Positions 1-6,747 of a DNA stretch of 64,000 bases are shown here, piece after piece. Location: positions 21,420 to 85,419 of the forward strand of contig NZ_AKIV01000056.1 of assembly GCF_000282655.1 (NCBI RefSeq). Direction: 5' to 3'. This DNA comes from Polaromonas sp. CF318. GTDB taxonomy: Bacteria; Pseudomonadota; Gammaproteobacteria; Burkholderiales; Burkholderiaceae_C. Positions within the stretch are counted from its first letter, which is position 1, and the number at the start of each line of letters is the position of its first letter. The position numbers and the translations under genes were made by a program. The notes under the pieces are model-generated. The model did no database searches. It was not told where the DNA came from and saw only the letters and a list, made by a program, of their open reading frames with translations.

Positions 1-106
1 CCGGCTCGATAGGTTGTCCACGTTGCGCCTCGACCATTTCAACGCACACATCCAAGAGTGCTTCATAGTCGGCATCGTTGTCGTGATGTTGATGATTAGT
101 CTGCAT
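1..106 (-). CDS. 5' end of an unidentified gene running off the window
   Basis: An open frame starts with ATG at 106 and continues leftward out of the window without a stop, giving 35 visible residues. The peptide begins MQTNHQHHDN and is rich in His, Asn and Asp, then becomes acidic and helical. No family is recognisable from this length. No good Shine-Dalgarno is seen upstream. It points the same way as the AraC fragment, GST and AraC genes to its right. It could be a real small protein or chance. Confidence 0.35.
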   Translation of the reverse strand, partial: MQTNHQHHDNDADYEALLDVCVEMVEAQRGQPIEP

Positions 107-209
107 GAAACGAGTATCGCCTGTTAAGGGGGTCGGCATCGTGCGCATGGTCGATGCTCTGTCATCGAGCAGCGATTTCGCACTAGGCATGCATAAAGGG
201 CGAAGTTCC

Positions 210-430
210 TCAGCAAAAAGGACATTTGCTTCCGTGCGCGGATACGCGAAATCCTGGCGGTGAATTTCCTATCCACTCCCGAAACGCCCGAATAAAACTC
301 TTCTCATTCCGGAACCCCGAAGCCTCAGCCACCTGCTTGATCGGTTTCGACGTCCGCAGCAACAAGTCCCCGGCCTTCTCAAACCGCCCCTCATCCTTGA
401 GCTGCTGCAGGAACCCCTGCGGGTAATTTC
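210..430 (-). pseudogene. Truncated AraC-type regulator, C-terminal HTH fragment only
   Basis: Read from about 430 down to the stop at 210, the frame encodes the last part of an AraC/XylS DNA-binding domain: LQQLKDEGRF, then a stretch nearly identical to residues 287-331 of the intact AraC gene at 1176-2210, then a divergent tail ending KCPFC. The first HTH helix, the N-terminal sensing domain and any start codon are missing. The GST stop codon lies 13 bases upstream. It is best read as the surviving 3' end of a tandem or paralogous regulator whose front was lost. Fusion to the GST is not possible because the GST frame ends in TGA at 443-445. Confidence 0.75.
293..369. repeat. Direct repeat copy 1 (AraC 3' end)
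   Basis: These 77 bases match 1247-1323 with one visible mismatch (A at 327 versus G at 1281). Weaker similarity extends to about 414. The offset between copies is 954 bp, a multiple of three, and both lie in the same reading frame of an AraC HTH domain. The pair flanks the GST gene in direct orientation. Confidence 0.9.
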
Positions 431-442
431 CCCCTCTTCCTG

Positions 443-1123
443 TCACTGGCCCGGCCGCATGTCCGGCGCCGGCGTGGTGGGGATGCCCTGGTCCAACGCG
501 GCCTGGTGCTGTGCTTGCAGGGCGCGCTGGAATGCCGGGCGTTGCTCCAGCCGCTGGTGGTAACGGCGCACGGCATCGGGAAATTGTGTGGCCAGGCCCA
601 GGTGCTTGGCGAGCATGAGGGCGTAATGCACCGACACATCGGCCGCGGTGAAGCGGCCGGCGCAGAGAAATTCCTGTTGTTGTGGCTGCAGGGCGGCGTC
701 CATGGCTTTCAGCCGGGCGAGGAACCAGCGGCTGTAGTCTTCCGCGACCTGGGGCTGTTTGCGCGCCTCGGGTTCGAAGTGGGTGTAGCGCAGCACCAGG
801 GTTTGCGGAAAGGTCAGCGTGGCTTCGCCCATGTGCAGCCAGTTCAGGTAAGCGCCATGGGCCGGGTCCGCCAGCGGCACATCCAGCTGGCCGGGGCTGT
901 GCCGTGCCGCAAGGTACTGGCATATCGCCGCGGATTCGGTCATGCGGGTGTCGCCGTCCACCAGCAGCGGCACGGTGCCCAGGGGGTTGTCCGCCAGGAA
1001 TTCGCGGGCCAGCGCACGCGGCGGAAAAGGCAGCATGCGCAGCGTGTAGGGCAAGCCCAGCTCTTCGAGCATCCACAAGGGGCGGAACGAGCGGGCGCTG
1101 ACGCAGTGGTGAAGGGTGATCAT
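443..1123 (-). CDS. Glutathione S-transferase family protein
   Basis: The 226-residue product has the two-domain cytosolic GST layout: an N-terminal thioredoxin-like domain (about 1-80) starting MITLHHCVSARSFRPLWMLEELGLP with the typical cis-proline and ES segment (GTVPLLVDG, then MTESAAICQYLA), and an all-helical C-terminal domain (about 90-210) with the usual FTAADVSVHYAL-type core helix. Such enzymes conjugate or reduce small electrophiles with glutathione in the cytoplasm; the substrate cannot be told from sequence. It is flanked by two copies of an AraC 3' end, so it may have arrived with, or been trapped by, a duplication. No strong ribosome binding site is visible; the ATG at 1123 fits the family N-terminus exactly. 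Confidence 0.88.
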   Translation of the reverse strand: MITLHHCVSARSFRPLWMLEELGLPYTLRMLPFPPRALAREFLADNPLGTVPLLVDGDTRMTESAAICQYLAARHSPGQLDVPLADPAHGAYLNWLHMGEATLTFPQTLVLRYTHFEPEARKQPQVAEDYSRWFLARLKAMDAALQPQQQEFLCAGRFTAADVSVHYALMLAKHLGLATQFPDAVRRYHQRLEQRPAFQRALQAQHQAALDQGIPTTPAPDMRPGQ

Positions 1124-1175
1124 GCGCAGAGTCTAGGGGGGCGCGCGTCACAAGTCCTGCCACGAAAGGGGCAAA

Positions 1176-2210
1176 TCAGGCCAGTGGCTGGTTTCCCTGT
1201 CGAAACTCCGCGGGTGACTGGCCGCTCCATTCCCGGAACGCCCTCGTAAAACTCTTCTCATTCCGGAACCCCGAAGCCTCGGCCACCTGCTTGATCGGTT
1301 TCGACGTCCGCAGCAACAAGTCCTTGGCTTTCTCAAAGCGCACCTCATCCTTGAGCTGTTGCAGCGAAGCTCCTTCCTCCTGAAGCTGGCGGTGCAGGGA
1401 GCGCGGCGACATGTTCAGGGCCGCCGCCAAAGTCTCGGCGTTATGGGACAGCACTGCAGGATTCGCCAGTGCCTGCCGCACCTGCTCCACCAGCAAACGA
1501 TCGCGCCGGTACTGCAACACCGTCAAGGGTAAAGCCCGCTGCAGCATCTGCTGCAAGGCCTTTTCATCACGGCGCAGCGGCAAAGCCAGGTAACGCGCAT
1601 CAAAGCGGATCTCGGCCTGCGCGGCCTTGAACTGCAGGCCCGGGCCGGGGAACATCAACGTGTAGGCCTCCGCATGGGCCGGCGCTTCGAAGGGGAAGCG
1701 GGCGCCTTGCAGGGGAATGCGCGAATCCACATACCAGCAGGCCAGGCCGTGGATATTGCGCAGCACGTGGACGATGCCAAACTCGCCAACCCGGCCGGGC
1801 GTTTTCTCTTCCACCGTGATCGCGGCCGTATCGCCGCTGGTCGTTAAACGCAGCGTGATGTCGTCGGCAATCAGCGCATGGTGTCGGCACCAGCGTTTGA
1901 GGGCGATGCCCAGATTGGGCGAGCTGATCGATGCGCGGGCCAGCATGCCGTAGCTGCCCCAGGGCAGTTTGCGGCTGAAGGCGCCCAGGCCTTCGTCACC
2001 CAGTTCCTGCATGGCGGCGCCTGAGAGGACTTCCATCTGGCGGGCCGTGATGTGGGCATTGGCCTGTTTGAGCTGGTTTGGCGTGATCTGTGCCAGTTTT
2101 AACGCCTGGTCGGGGCTTTGGCCGTAGCGCTTGTAGGCGGCCGTGATGCTTCTGGCAAAGGCCATGGGCGTGGCGGCGACGGGCGGGTTGGCGGGGCTGC
2201 GGGCGGGCAT
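1176..2210 (-). CDS. AraC family transcriptional regulator (arabinose-binding-like N-domain)
   Basis: The 344-residue protein has an N-terminal ligand domain of the OruR/ArgR-like AraC class (about 20-215) and a C-terminal double HTH (about 245-340) with the second-helix signature QVAEASGFRNEKSFTRAFREW, followed by the conserved SPAEFR end. It is divergent from the acyl-CoA catabolic operon starting at 2358, with 147 bp between the start codons, which makes it the obvious candidate regulator of that operon. The likely inducer would be an acyl-CoA or branched-chain acid, but this is inference from position. Its last 77-120 bp are duplicated at 293-414. The ATG at 2210 is the first in frame; a later start at codon 16 (MAFARS) is also possible. 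Confidence 0.85.
   Translation of the reverse strand: MPARSPANPPVAATPMAFARSITAAYKRYGQSPDQALKLAQITPNQLKQANAHITARQMEVLSGAAMQELGDEGLGAFSRKLPWGSYGMLARASISSPNLGIALKRWCRHHALIADDITLRLTTSGDTAAITVEEKTPGRVGEFGIVHVLRNIHGLACWYVDSRIPLQGARFPFEAPAHAEAYTLMFPGPGLQFKAAQAEIRFDARYLALPLRRDEKALQQMLQRALPLTVLQYRRDRLLVEQVRQALANPAVLSHNAETLAAALNMSPRSLHRQLQEEGASLQQLKDEVRFEKAKDLLLRTSKPIKQVAEASGFRNEKSFTRAFREWSGQSPAEFRQGNQPLA
1247..1323. repeat. Direct repeat copy 2 (inside intact AraC gene)
   Basis: Partner of the block at 293-369, 76 of 77 positions identical by eye. It encodes the second helix-turn-helix of the AraC regulator. Recombination between the two copies would delete the GST gene. Confidence 0.9.
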
Positions 2211-2276
2211 GCGGCCATTCTCGGTGCCGTTGGCAGGATTTGCAACCTTGTTGGCGGCCTGCAGGGCGCGGGTTTT

Positions 2277-2302
2277 CGCTAAGCTGGCTGTTTGGCGCTA
2301 AG
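2277..2302. promoter_or_regulatory. Possible AraC-type direct-repeat operator
   Basis: In the 147-bp divergent spacer, the heptamer CGCTAAG occurs at 2277-2283 and again at 2296-2302, 19 bp apart and in the same orientation, each preceded by a T-rich step. AraC-family dimers commonly bind direct half-sites about two helical turns apart. No clear -35/-10 pair was found, so this is a candidate only. Confidence 0.35.
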
Positions 2303-2357
2303 GTAGGGCTGGTACGCCCTCCGGCGTCCGTTCAGCGCCCCCATCAGGAAAAAATCC

Positions 2358-3980
2358 ATGTCCGCTCTTGAGACCCAGCTCAATGCCCGTTCCGCCGACT
2401 TCCAGGCCAATGCCGCCGCCATGCGCGCGCTGGTCGATGACCTGACGGCCAAGGTCGCCAAGGCCGCCCAGGGTGGCGGCGATGTGGCCCGTGCGCGGCA
2501 CACCTCACGCGGCAAGCTGCTGCCGCGCGACCGGGTGCAGATGCTGCTGGACCCGGGCACGCCTTTCCTGGAGCTTTCGCCGCTGGCCGCGTATGCGATG
2601 TACCCGGACCGCGACGGCACCGACAGCGCGCCCTGCGCGGGTGTGATCGCCGGCATAGGCCGCATCAGCGGCGTGGACTGCATGATTGTGTGCAACGACG
2701 CGACGGTGAAGGGCGGCACCTATTACCCGATGACGGTCAAAAAGCATTTGCGCGCGCAGGAGATCGCGCAGCAGAACAACCTGCCTTGCGTTTACCTGGT
2801 CGATTCGGGCGGCGCCAATTTGCCCAACCAGGACGAGGTGTTTCCCGACCGCGACCATTTCGGCCGCATCTTTTTTAACCAGGCCAATATGAGCGCCCAG
2901 GGCATTGCGCAGATCGCGGTGGTCATGGGCAGCTGCACGGCCGGCGGCGCCTATGTGCCGGCCATGAGCGACGAGACCATCATCGTCAAGAACCAGGGCA
3001 CCATCTTCCTGGGCGGCCCGCCGCTGGTGAAGGCGGCGATTGGCGAAATCGTCAGCGCCGAAGACCTGGGCGGCGGCGACGTGCACACGCGGCTGTCGGG
3101 CGTGGCCGACCACCTGGCGCAGAACGACCCGCATGCGCTGGCCCTGGCGCGCCGCGCCGTGGCCAACCTGAACCGGCAAAAGCAGCCCGGGCAGGTGCTG
3201 CGCACGCCGGTGCCGCCGCTGTACCCGGCGGAAGAACTGTATGGCGTGATTCCGACCGATACACGCAAGCCTTATGACGTGCGCGAAATCATCGCGCGCA
3301 TTGTGGACGGCAGCGAGTTTGCCGAGTTCAAGGCGCGTTACGGCGCCACCCTGGTCTGCGGTTTTGCGCATGTCGAGGGCATGCCGGTGGGCATCATCGC
3401 CAACAACGGCATTCTGTTCAGCGAATCGGCGCAAAAGGGCGCGCACTTCATCGAGCTGTGCTGCCAGCGCAAGATCCCGCTGGTGTTTTTGCAGAACATC
3501 ACGGGTTTTATGGTCGGCAAGAAGTATGAGGCCGAGGGCATTGCGCGCCACGGCGCCAAGATGGTGATGGCGGTGGCCACGGCCCAGGTGCCCAAGTTCA
3601 CCATCATCATTGGCGGCAGCTACGGCGCGGGCAACTACGGCATGTGCGGTCGGGCCTATTCGCCGCGCTTTTTGTGGATGTGGCCGAATGCGCGCATCTG
3701 CGTGATGGGCGGCGAGCAGGCGGCCGGCGTGCTGGCCACTGTGAAGCGCGACGCGATCGAGGCCAAGGGCGGCAGCTGGAGCGCCGAGGAAGAGGCCGCC
3801 TTCAAGCAGCCGGTGCTGGACCAGTTCGGTCACCAGTCGCATCCCTACTATTCAAGCGCGCGGCTGTGGGACGACGGCGTGATAGACCCGGCCGACACGC
3901 GGCGTGTGCTGGCGCTGGGCCTCTCGGCCACGCTGAACCAGCCGATTCCCGAGACCAAATTCGGCGTGTTCCGCATGTAA
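2358..3980 (+). CDS. liuB: Methylcrotonyl-CoA carboxylase, carboxyltransferase (beta) subunit
   Basis: This 540-residue biotin-dependent carboxyltransferase transfers the carboxyl group from carboxybiotin to 3-methylcrotonyl-CoA in leucine/isovalerate breakdown. The length and N-terminus are those of the MccB branch, with the motif [20 protein letters not shown], the [10 protein letters not shown] acyl-CoA-binding loop, the [16 protein letters not shown] oxyanion segment (about 195-210), and the C-terminal [16 protein letters not shown] and [10 protein letters not shown] segments. Its alpha partner is encoded at 6740-8731, and the pathway genes between and after support the assignment over the related geranyl-CoA or propionyl-CoA carboxylases, although geranyl-CoA carboxylase cannot be strictly excluded. 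The ATG at 2358 has an AGGA about 8 bases upstream. Confidence 0.92.
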   Translation: MSALETQLNARSADFQANAAAMRALVDDLTAKVAKAAQGGGDVARARHTSRGKLLPRDRVQMLLDPGTPFLELSPLAAYAMYPDRDGTDSAPCAGVIAGIGRISGVDCMIVCNDATVKGGTYYPMTVKKHLRAQEIAQQNNLPCVYLVDSGGANLPNQDEVFPDRDHFGRIFFNQANMSAQGIAQIAVVMGSCTAGGAYVPAMSDETIIVKNQGTIFLGGPPLVKAAIGEIVSAEDLGGGDVHTRLSGVADHLAQNDPHALALARRAVANLNRQKQPGQVLRTPVPPLYPAEELYGVIPTDTRKPYDVREIIARIVDGSEFAEFKARYGATLVCGFAHVEGMPVGIIANNGILFSESAQKGAHFIELCCQRKIPLVFLQNITGFMVGKKYEAEGIARHGAKMVMAVATAQVPKFTIIIGGSYGAGNYGMCGRAYSPRFLWMWPNARICVMGGEQAAGVLATVKRDAIEAKGGSWSAEEEAAFKQPVLDQFGHQSHPYYSSARLWDDGVIDPADTRRVLALGLSATLNQPIPETKFGVFRM

Positions 3981-4005
3981 ATCCGGGTAAGCCACCAAAC
4001 CGGCC

Positions 4006-5151
4006 ATGGACAACATCTACATCACCCCCGAGCACGAGCTGCTGCGCGAGCAGGTCGCGCGCTTTATCGCGCGCGAGGTCGAGCCTTTTGCCTCTGCCTG
4101 GGAAGAAGAAGGCTGCGTGCCGCGCGAGGTGCTGCGCAAGCTGGGTGAGGCCGGCCTGCTGGGCCTGATGTATGAGGCCGACTACGGCGGCGCCGAGGCC
4201 GATGCGCTGAGCAACCTGGTGTTTGCCGAGGCGCTGTCGCAGTCGACCTTTGGCGGCTTCATCATCACGGTGCTGGTGCATACCGACATGGCCAGCCCGC
4301 ATCTGTTCCACGCGGGCAATGCGGCGCAGAAGGCGCGCTACATGCCGGACGTGATTGCCGGCAAGACGATCACCGCGGTCGGTATCACCGAACCCGGCGC
4401 GGGCTCCGACGTGGCGGGCATGCGCATGACGGCCAAGCTCGAGAAGGGAAGCGAAGGCGACGAATGGGTGCTCAACGGCACCAAGATGTTCATCACCAAC
4501 GGCGTGCATGCGAACCTGTATTTCATCGCGGCCAAGACCGGTTCGGCACGGCACGATGTGTCCATGTTCATCGTCGAAAAAGGCACGCCGGGGTTTAGCG
4601 TGGGCCGCGCGCTCAAGAAGACCGGCTGGCTCTCGTCCGACACGGCCGAGCTGGTCTTCGACAACGTGCGCATCCCGGCCGGCAACCTGCTGGGCGAGGA
4701 GGGCAAGGGTTTTTATTCGGTCATGAAAAACTTCCAGACCGAACGCATCGCCCTCGCGGCCATGGCGGTGGGCCATTGCACCCAGGCCATCAGGATGACG
4801 CTGGACTACGTGCGCCAGCGCCAGGCCTTTGGCGCCACGCTGTGGGACAAACAGACGATTCGCCAGCGCATCGCCATGCTGGACGCCAAGACGCGCGCGG
4901 CGCGGCAGTTCATGTACCACTGCGCCTGGTCGGTCACGCAAGGGCGCGACATCGTGCAGGAGGTCTCCATGCTCAAGGCGCTGACGGGTGAACTCGTCAA
5001 CGAGGTGTTGCAGACCTGCCAGCAGTTCCACGGCGGCATGGGGTTTATCCGCGAGACGGCGATCGAGCGCCTGTGGCGCGACGCGCGCGTGCTGGGCATA
5101 GGCGGCGGCGCGACCGAAGTGATGCTGGAAGAAGTGGCCAAACGGTATTAA
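4006..5151 (+). CDS. Acyl-CoA dehydrogenase (isovaleryl-/long-chain/citronellyl-CoA-like)
   Basis: The 381-residue flavoprotein oxidises an acyl-CoA at the alpha-beta position, passing electrons to ETF. Conserved segments are GITEPGAGSDVAGM (about 126-139, FAD and substrate loop), WVLNGTKMFITNG, and QQFHGGMGFIRET near the C-terminus. The usual catalytic Glu of the short/medium-chain enzymes (in a YEGT motif) is replaced by GGGATE; instead E246 in FQTERIAL sits where isovaleryl-CoA and long-chain dehydrogenases carry their base. In this operon it would feed the carboxylase, but its sequence start (MDNIYITPEHE) is not the usual LiuA N-terminus, so a citronellyl-CoA or general branched-acyl role is possible. 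It sits 25 bp after liuB and 13 bp before the hydratase. Confidence 0.85.
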   Translation: MDNIYITPEHELLREQVARFIAREVEPFASAWEEEGCVPREVLRKLGEAGLLGLMYEADYGGAEADALSNLVFAEALSQSTFGGFIITVLVHTDMASPHLFHAGNAAQKARYMPDVIAGKTITAVGITEPGAGSDVAGMRMTAKLEKGSEGDEWVLNGTKMFITNGVHANLYFIAAKTGSARHDVSMFIVEKGTPGFSVGRALKKTGWLSSDTAELVFDNVRIPAGNLLGEEGKGFYSVMKNFQTERIALAAMAVGHCTQAIRMTLDYVRQRQAFGATLWDKQTIRQRIAMLDAKTRAARQFMYHCAWSVTQGRDIVQEVSMLKALTGELVNEVLQTCQQFHGGMGFIRETAIERLWRDARVLGIGGGATEVMLEEVAKRY

Positions 5152-5164
5152 GGGAAGCAGGACC

Positions 5165-5956
5165 ATGAACCATTTATTGATAGACGTCACCGGGCACGTC
5201 GCCACCGTCACCCTGAACCGCCCCGAGGTGCGCAACGCCTTTAACGAGGAGGTGATCGCCGAGATGACCCAGGCTTTTGTCGAGCTGGGCCTGCGCGATG
5301 ACCTGCGATGCGTGGTGCTGGCGGCCCAGGGCCCGGCCTTTTGCGCGGGTGCGGACCTGAACTGGATGCGCAGCATGGCCGACTACACCTACAAACAGAA
5401 CCTGGAGGACGCGGGCCGCCTGGCGACCATGCTCCAGGCCGTGTATGAATGCCCCAAGCCCGTCATTGCCCGCGTGCAGGGCGATGTGTACGCGGGGGGC
5501 ATGGGCCTGGTGGCGGCTTGCGACATGGCTGTGTCCGTCGATACCGCCGGCTACTGCCTCAGCGAAGTCAAGCTGGGCCTGATCCCGGCCACCATCAGCC
5601 CCTATGTGATTCGCGCCATGGGCGAGCGCGCGGCGCACCGTTACTTTTTGACGGCCGAGCGCTTTGACGCGGCCGAGGCGCTGCGCATAGGCTTTGTGCA
5701 CGAGCTCGTGGCGGCCGACGCGCTGGACGCCAAAGTGGCCGAGCTTGTGAAAACCCTGGTCAATGCCGGCCCCGAGGCCGTGAAGCTGTGCAAAAAGCTG
5801 GTGCAGGACGTGGCGGGGCAGGCCATCACACACGAACTCACGCAGATGACGGTGCAGGCGATTGCCGACGTGCGCGTGAGCCCTGAAGGCCGTGAGGGCG
5901 TTCAGTCGTTTTTGCAAAAGCGCAAGCCCGACTGGTTGCCTTCCAAGCCAGACTGA
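5165..5956 (+). CDS. liuC: Enoyl-CoA hydratase/isomerase, probable methylglutaconyl-CoA hydratase
   Basis: This crotonase-fold protein of 263 residues is predicted to hydrate 3-methylglutaconyl-CoA to HMG-CoA, the step between the carboxylase and the lyase. Visible crotonase features are NRPEVRNAFNEE near the start, AFCAGADLNWM (oxyanion hole, about 58-68) and the second oxyanion segment DVYAGGMGLVAACD (about 115-128), with SEVKLGLIPATISPYV in the expected place after it. Position between the acyl-CoA dehydrogenase and the carboxylase alpha subunit supports the LiuC assignment over a generic enoyl-CoA hydratase. An AGGA-like site (GCAGGA) precedes the ATG. Confidence 0.88.
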   Translation: MNHLLIDVTGHVATVTLNRPEVRNAFNEEVIAEMTQAFVELGLRDDLRCVVLAAQGPAFCAGADLNWMRSMADYTYKQNLEDAGRLATMLQAVYECPKPVIARVQGDVYAGGMGLVAACDMAVSVDTAGYCLSEVKLGLIPATISPYVIRAMGERAAHRYFLTAERFDAAEALRIGFVHELVAADALDAKVAELVKTLVNAGPEAVKLCKKLVQDVAGQAITHELTQMTVQAIADVRVSPEGREGVQSFLQKRKPDWLPSKPD

Positions 5957-5960
5957 AGCC

Positions 5961-6629
5961 ATGAACACCCTGGACACCGCACAACTGATCGCCCTGGCCG
6001 GTGCGCTGGGCTGGGCCAGCGGCGTGCGCCTTTACCTGGTGGTGTTGCTGACCGGCCTGGCGGGTTTTATGGGCTGGGTGCAGCTGCCGTCCGGCCTGCA
6101 GCTGCTGGCCCACCCGGTGGTGCTGGGCATCAGCGGTTTTATGGTGTTTGTGGAATTTTTTGCCGACAAGATTCCGGGCCTGGATTCTTTGTGGGATGTG
6201 GTGCACGGCGTGATCCGCATCCCGGCCGGCGCGGCGCTGGCGGCCGCGGTGTTTGGCGGCGACAACGGCCTGGGCGCGCTGGTGGCGGCCCTGCTGGGCG
6301 GCACCCTGGCGGCCACCAGCTTTGCCGCCAAGGCCACTACGCGCGCGGCCATCAATACCTCGCCCGAACCTTTCAGCAATATCGGCGCCTCGCTGCTGGA
6401 GGACGGCCTGGTGCCGCTGGGCCTGTGGCTGGCGATTGTGCATCCCCTGGTTTTTGTGGTGCTGCTGGCCTTGGTGCTGGTGCTCAGTGTCTGGTTGATA
6501 CGCCTTTGCTGGCGCTTCTTGCGTCAGCTGTTTGTGCGCGTGGCGCGCATTTTCAGCGGCAAGCCGGATCCTGGCACTGCCGCCGCTTTTACCTTGAAGT
6601 CTCCCTTTTCAAAGAACGACCATGTTTAA
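5961..6629 (+). CDS. DUF4126 family membrane protein
   Basis: A 222-residue hydrophobic protein with about five predicted transmembrane or re-entrant segments: residues 5-30, 40-60, a central small-residue-rich stretch GLGALVAALLGGTLAATSFAAKA, and two near the C-terminus (VPLGLWLAIVHPLVFVVLLALVLVLSVWLI). The pattern matches the DUF4126 family, whose function I do not know. The ATG at 5961, 4 bp after the liuC stop, was chosen because the frame upstream overlaps liuC. The last codons (GTT TAA) lie inside a first, abortive copy of the next gene's start (ATGTTTAAA), suggesting it was once translationally coupled to a biotin carboxylase gene. Confidence 0.85.
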   Translation: MNTLDTAQLIALAGALGWASGVRLYLVVLLTGLAGFMGWVQLPSGLQLLAHPVVLGISGFMVFVEFFADKIPGLDSLWDVVHGVIRIPAGAALAAAVFGGDNGLGALVAALLGGTLAATSFAAKATTRAAINTSPEPFSNIGASLLEDGLVPLGLWLAIVHPLVFVVLLALVLVLSVWLIRLCWRFLRQLFVRVARIFSGKPDPGTAAAFTLKSPFSKNDHV

Positions 6630-6747
6630 AAAAATCCTTATTGCAAATCGGGGCGACCAGCGGCAAAGCCGCGCAGCAGCGAAGCTAAATTGCATGGCAC
6701 GCGAAGCGTGCGCAGGGTATTTCACCGCGAAAGTTAACGATGTTTAA
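6622..6747 (+). other. Duplicated start region of the carboxylase alpha gene, read as a 41-codon leader ORF
   Basis: Bases 6622-6656 repeat 6740-6774 (35 bp): both begin ATGTTTAAAAAAATCCT and encode MFKKILIANRG. The four differences are all synonymous third-position changes. Between the copies lie about 83 bp with small hairpins (GCGGCAAAGCCGC at 6659-6671, CACGCGAAGCGTG near 6698-6710). Starting at the first ATG gives a 41-residue peptide ending TAA at 6745-6747, overlapping the true start by 8 bases. It could be a remnant of a second biotin-carboxylase gene, a recombination scar, or a leader peptide affecting translation of liuD. Confidence 0.8.

Noticed and set aside
210..1163. Possible GST-AraC fusion gene on the minus strand
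   Set aside because: The frame that contains the AraC fragment is not the GST frame; the GST ends in TGA at 443-445 and the upstream part of the fragment's frame has no GST or AraC features.
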